The translations under genes were made by a program, and so were the position numbers. A DNA stretch of 64,000 nt, from positions 178,528-242,527 of the forward strand of contig NZ_VCHQ01000011.1 in NCBI RefSeq assembly GCF_005860775.1. Reading direction: 5' to 3'. Below, piece after piece: positions 62,321 to 64,000 of the stretch; positions within the stretch are counted from its first letter, which is position 1, and each line of letters begins with the position of its first letter. The notes beneath the pieces are model-generated. The model was not told the DNA's origin. It saw nothing but the letters and a program-made list of their open reading frames with translations, and did no database searches. Source of the stretch: Klebsiella indica. GTDB taxonomy: Bacteria; Pseudomonadota; Gammaproteobacteria; Enterobacterales; Enterobacteriaceae.

Positions 62321-63409
62321 ATGTGTCATAGCGATATCCGCGTGGTCCCCGGCCCCGCCAACTACTACTCCCATCCCGGCAGCCTTACCCGATTACATGA
62401 TTTTTACAGCGCAGAGCAGCTTTCACGCGCGGTGTGGGTTTATGGCGAGCGGGCTATCGCTGGCGCGCAGGCTTTCCTCCCGGATACCTTTAACGCAGTC
62501 GGTGCGAAAAAAATCTTATTTAAAGGGCATTGCAGCGAAAGCGATGTCAGCAAACTGGCCTGCGAGGCCGGCGACGATCGCTCAGTGGTAATTGGCGTCG
62601 GCGGCGGCGCGCTGCTGGATACCGCCAAAGCGCTGGCCCGCCGCCTCGGTCTGCCGGTGGTGGCGATCCCCACCATCGCCGCCACCTGCGCGGCGTGGAC
62701 GCCGCTGTCGGTGTGGTACAACGATGCCGGTCAGGCGCTGCAATTCGAAATCTTTGACGACGCCAACTTCCTTGTTCTGGTGGAGCCGCAGATTATCCTC
62801 AACGCGCCGGCGGAGTATCTGCTGGCGGGGATCGGCGATACGCTGGCGAAATGGTATGAAGCGGTGGTACTGGCCCCGCAGCCGGAAACGCTGCCGCTCA
62901 CCGTGCGCCTCGGCATTAATGGCGCGCTGGCAATCCGCGATGTGCTGCTGGAAAGCAGCGAAACCGCGCTGGCCGACCAGCAGCGCGGTGAACTCACGCA
63001 GACTTTCCGCGATGTGGTGGATGCGATTATCGCTGGCGGCGGTATGGTCGGCGGCTTAGGCGAGCGCTATACCCGCGTCGCCGCCGCCCATGCGGTGCAT
63101 AACGGCCTGACGGTACTGCCGCAGACGGAAAAGTATCTCCACGGCACCAAAGTCGCCTACGGCATTCTGGTGCAGAGCGCCCTGCTCGGTCAGGACGACG
63201 TGCTGGCACAGCTGGTGCAGGCGTATCAGCGCTTTAATCTGCCAACTACGCTGGCCGCGCTGGAAGTCGATATCAACAATCGTGAAGATCTGGATAAGGT
63301 GATTGCCCATACCCTGCGCCCGGTGGAGTCCATCCATTTTCTGCCGGTTGCGCTGAACGCCGAAACCCTGCGCGCCGCGTTTGAAAAAGTTGAGCGTTTC
63401 GCCGGTTAA
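62321..63409 (+). CDS. hcxA: Hydroxycarboxylate dehydrogenase A
   Basis: Iron-containing/glycerol-dehydrogenase-like oxidoreductase (YbdH). The E. coli protein reduces 2-oxoacids such as 2-oxobutanoate and 2-oxoglutarate with NADPH. 362 residues; GVGGGALLDTAKALARR is the nucleotide loop, PTIAATCAAWTPLSVWYN the conserved core, with metal ligands expected from Asp in GIGDTLAKW and His in AHAVHNGL. Here its promoter region carries a met-box-like array, so 2-oxo-4-methylthiobutanoate is a possible substrate (inference). Confidence 0.94.
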   Translation: MCHSDIRVVPGPANYYSHPGSLTRLHDFYSAEQLSRAVWVYGERAIAGAQAFLPDTFNAVGAKKILFKGHCSESDVSKLACEAGDDRSVVIGVGGGALLDTAKALARRLGLPVVAIPTIAATCAAWTPLSVWYNDAGQALQFEIFDDANFLVLVEPQIILNAPAEYLLAGIGDTLAKWYEAVVLAPQPETLPLTVRLGINGALAIRDVLLESSETALADQQRGELTQTFRDVVDAIIAGGGMVGGLGERYTRVAAAHAVHNGLTVLPQTEKYLHGTKVAYGILVQSALLGQDDVLAQLVQAYQRFNLPTTLAALEVDINNREDLDKVIAHTLRPVESIHFLPVALNAETLRAAFEKVERFAG

Positions 63410-63424
63410 CTGCGTTGTTATACA

Positions 63425-63448
63425 CGCCTCTGCCGCCCGGCGGAGGCG
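63425..63448 (+). terminator. Possible hcxA terminator stem
   Basis: CGCCTC ... GAGGCG with an inner GCCG / CGGC stem, 15 bp after the hcxA stop. No T tract follows, so it is a weak or rho-assisted end. Confidence 0.45.
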
Positions 63449-63464
63449 CTCGATGCCCCCCGTA

Positions 63465-63506
63465 AAGACAATGCCGTTCACTTAAGCAAATCATCGGCGT
63501 TGTCTT
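63465..63506. repeat. Inverted repeat, possible IS-end remnant
   Basis: AAGACAATGCCG (63465-63476) and CGGCGTTGTCTT (63495-63506) are inverse with one mismatch, 18 bases apart. The inner sequence AATGCCGTTCACTTAAG resembles, from memory, termini of IS4-type elements. No transposase is present. Confidence 0.4.
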
Positions 63507-64000
63507 CGGTTTTATTTGCCAGCGGCAATCGCATTATCGGTGGTTATGGCGAACATGCGCGTTTTTCGTTTTCGCCCATTCAGATTCCGTGGTCAATTCC
63601 GTTCACGATAAATTCGCGGATATTCGTTATATCCACAGCGTGTGAACGGGCAGGGGGACGTTTCGCCCGTCCCCCTGCACCCCCGGCATGGCGCTGAAAA
63701 CCTGCCGCTCCGCGGTCCGCTCCACTCCGGCTTCATCTGGCGGACCGGGCGGGACTCGACGTCCCTGTCTCGACCCGCCCTCTGGCCGCCGTCCTGGCGG
63801 CCAGTCCTGGATGCGCGCCTGCGTTCCCGCCAGGTTTCCTTGATGCGCCCAACCCCCATGCGGTGAGTCCGTTATTCGTCAGTGGCTTTTCAGAGGCTGA
63901 AAGTCATAAAAAAGTCATATCCTTTATATTTCAGCCCGTATCAGCTCAGTTAGTGAATCAACCGAATTAGATTTTCGTTTAAACCACCGATTAACAGAAC
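63507..64000. other. GC-rich hairpin block at right edge, no gene recognised
   Basis: In E. coli ybdD-cstA follow hcxA; they are not seen here. 63640-63860 is strongly G+C-rich with perfect hairpins GCAGGGGGACG/CGTCCCCCTGC (63650-63678) and CTGGCCGCC/GGCGGCCAG (63782-63804). It is open on both strands but the readings are Arg/Pro/Ser-rich without family motifs. 63870-64000 is A/T-rich and looks like a leader of a gene beyond the window. It resembles the noncoding DNA often found at integrative-element junctions. Confidence 0.4.

Noticed and set aside
63593..63859. 88-codon minus-strand Arg-rich reading at the right edge
   Set aside because: It runs through perfect DNA hairpins and lacks family motifs; similar-looking readings are often mis-annotated in G+C-rich junction DNA.

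Overview
The window is chromosomal DNA of an enterobacterium of the Klebsiella / Raoultella / Enterobacter / Kosakonia type. From 277 to about 50712, gene content, order and protein lengths follow the glnS to ybdL stretch of Escherichia coli closely. A methionine salvage locus that E. coli lacks sits between ybdL and hcxA. Species cannot be fixed from the sequence alone.

Layout. (1) 1-8460: glnS, then the divergent nagE / nagBACD genes for N-acetylglucosamine uptake and breakdown, with NagC- and CRP-type sites between them. (2) 8700-12750: asnB, a seven-gene tRNA operon (Met, Leu, Gln, Gln, Met, Gln, Gln) and ubiF. (3) 12950-22750: miaB, ybeZYX-lnt, the glutamate/aspartate ABC transporter gltIJKL with an SroC-like RNA inside it and a sigma-54-like promoter ahead of it, and ybeL. 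(4) 22970-39290: leuS-lptE-holA-nadD-cobC, rsfS-rlmH-mrdAB-rlpA, dacA, ybeD, lipB, lipA, tatE, ybeM and crcB, covering tRNA charging, outer-membrane assembly, cell-wall elongation and lipoate synthesis. (5) 39500-49340: cspE, pagP, a frameshifted dcuC, rna, rnk, uspG, ahpF, ahpC, dsbG and a ybdO-like LysR gene. An OxyR-type site lies between ahpC and dsbG. (6) 49550-63410: the salvage locus. (7) 63410-64000: a gene-poor, hairpin-rich junction.

The most interesting part is region 6. It holds ybdL (the final transaminase), mtnC-mtnD, mtnB, mtnA and mtnK, i.e. the full route from 5-methylthioribose to methionine. Next to it is a four-gene operon: a ribose-type ABC importer (ATPase, permease, binding protein) followed by an LVIVD-repeat beta-propeller protein. 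hcxA is divergent from that operon. I find MetJ-box-like tandem 8-mers at four intergenic places (50780, 52813, 55912, 62262). They sit ahead of ybdL/mtnC, mtnB, mtnA/mtnK and the ABC operon/hcxA. This suggests one MetJ regulon in which the importer takes up 5-methylthioribose and the propeller protein and HcxA act in the same metabolism. An alcohol dehydrogenase and its HxlR-type regulator interrupt the cluster without a visible met box.

Other points: a one-base deletion appears to split dcuC; the citrate genes, ybeF, ybdM and ybdN found in E. coli at these positions are absent; and the ahpC leader and ahpC-ahpF spacer carry strong hairpins. All family assignments come from reading the sequence and from memory of known proteins; no database search was run.
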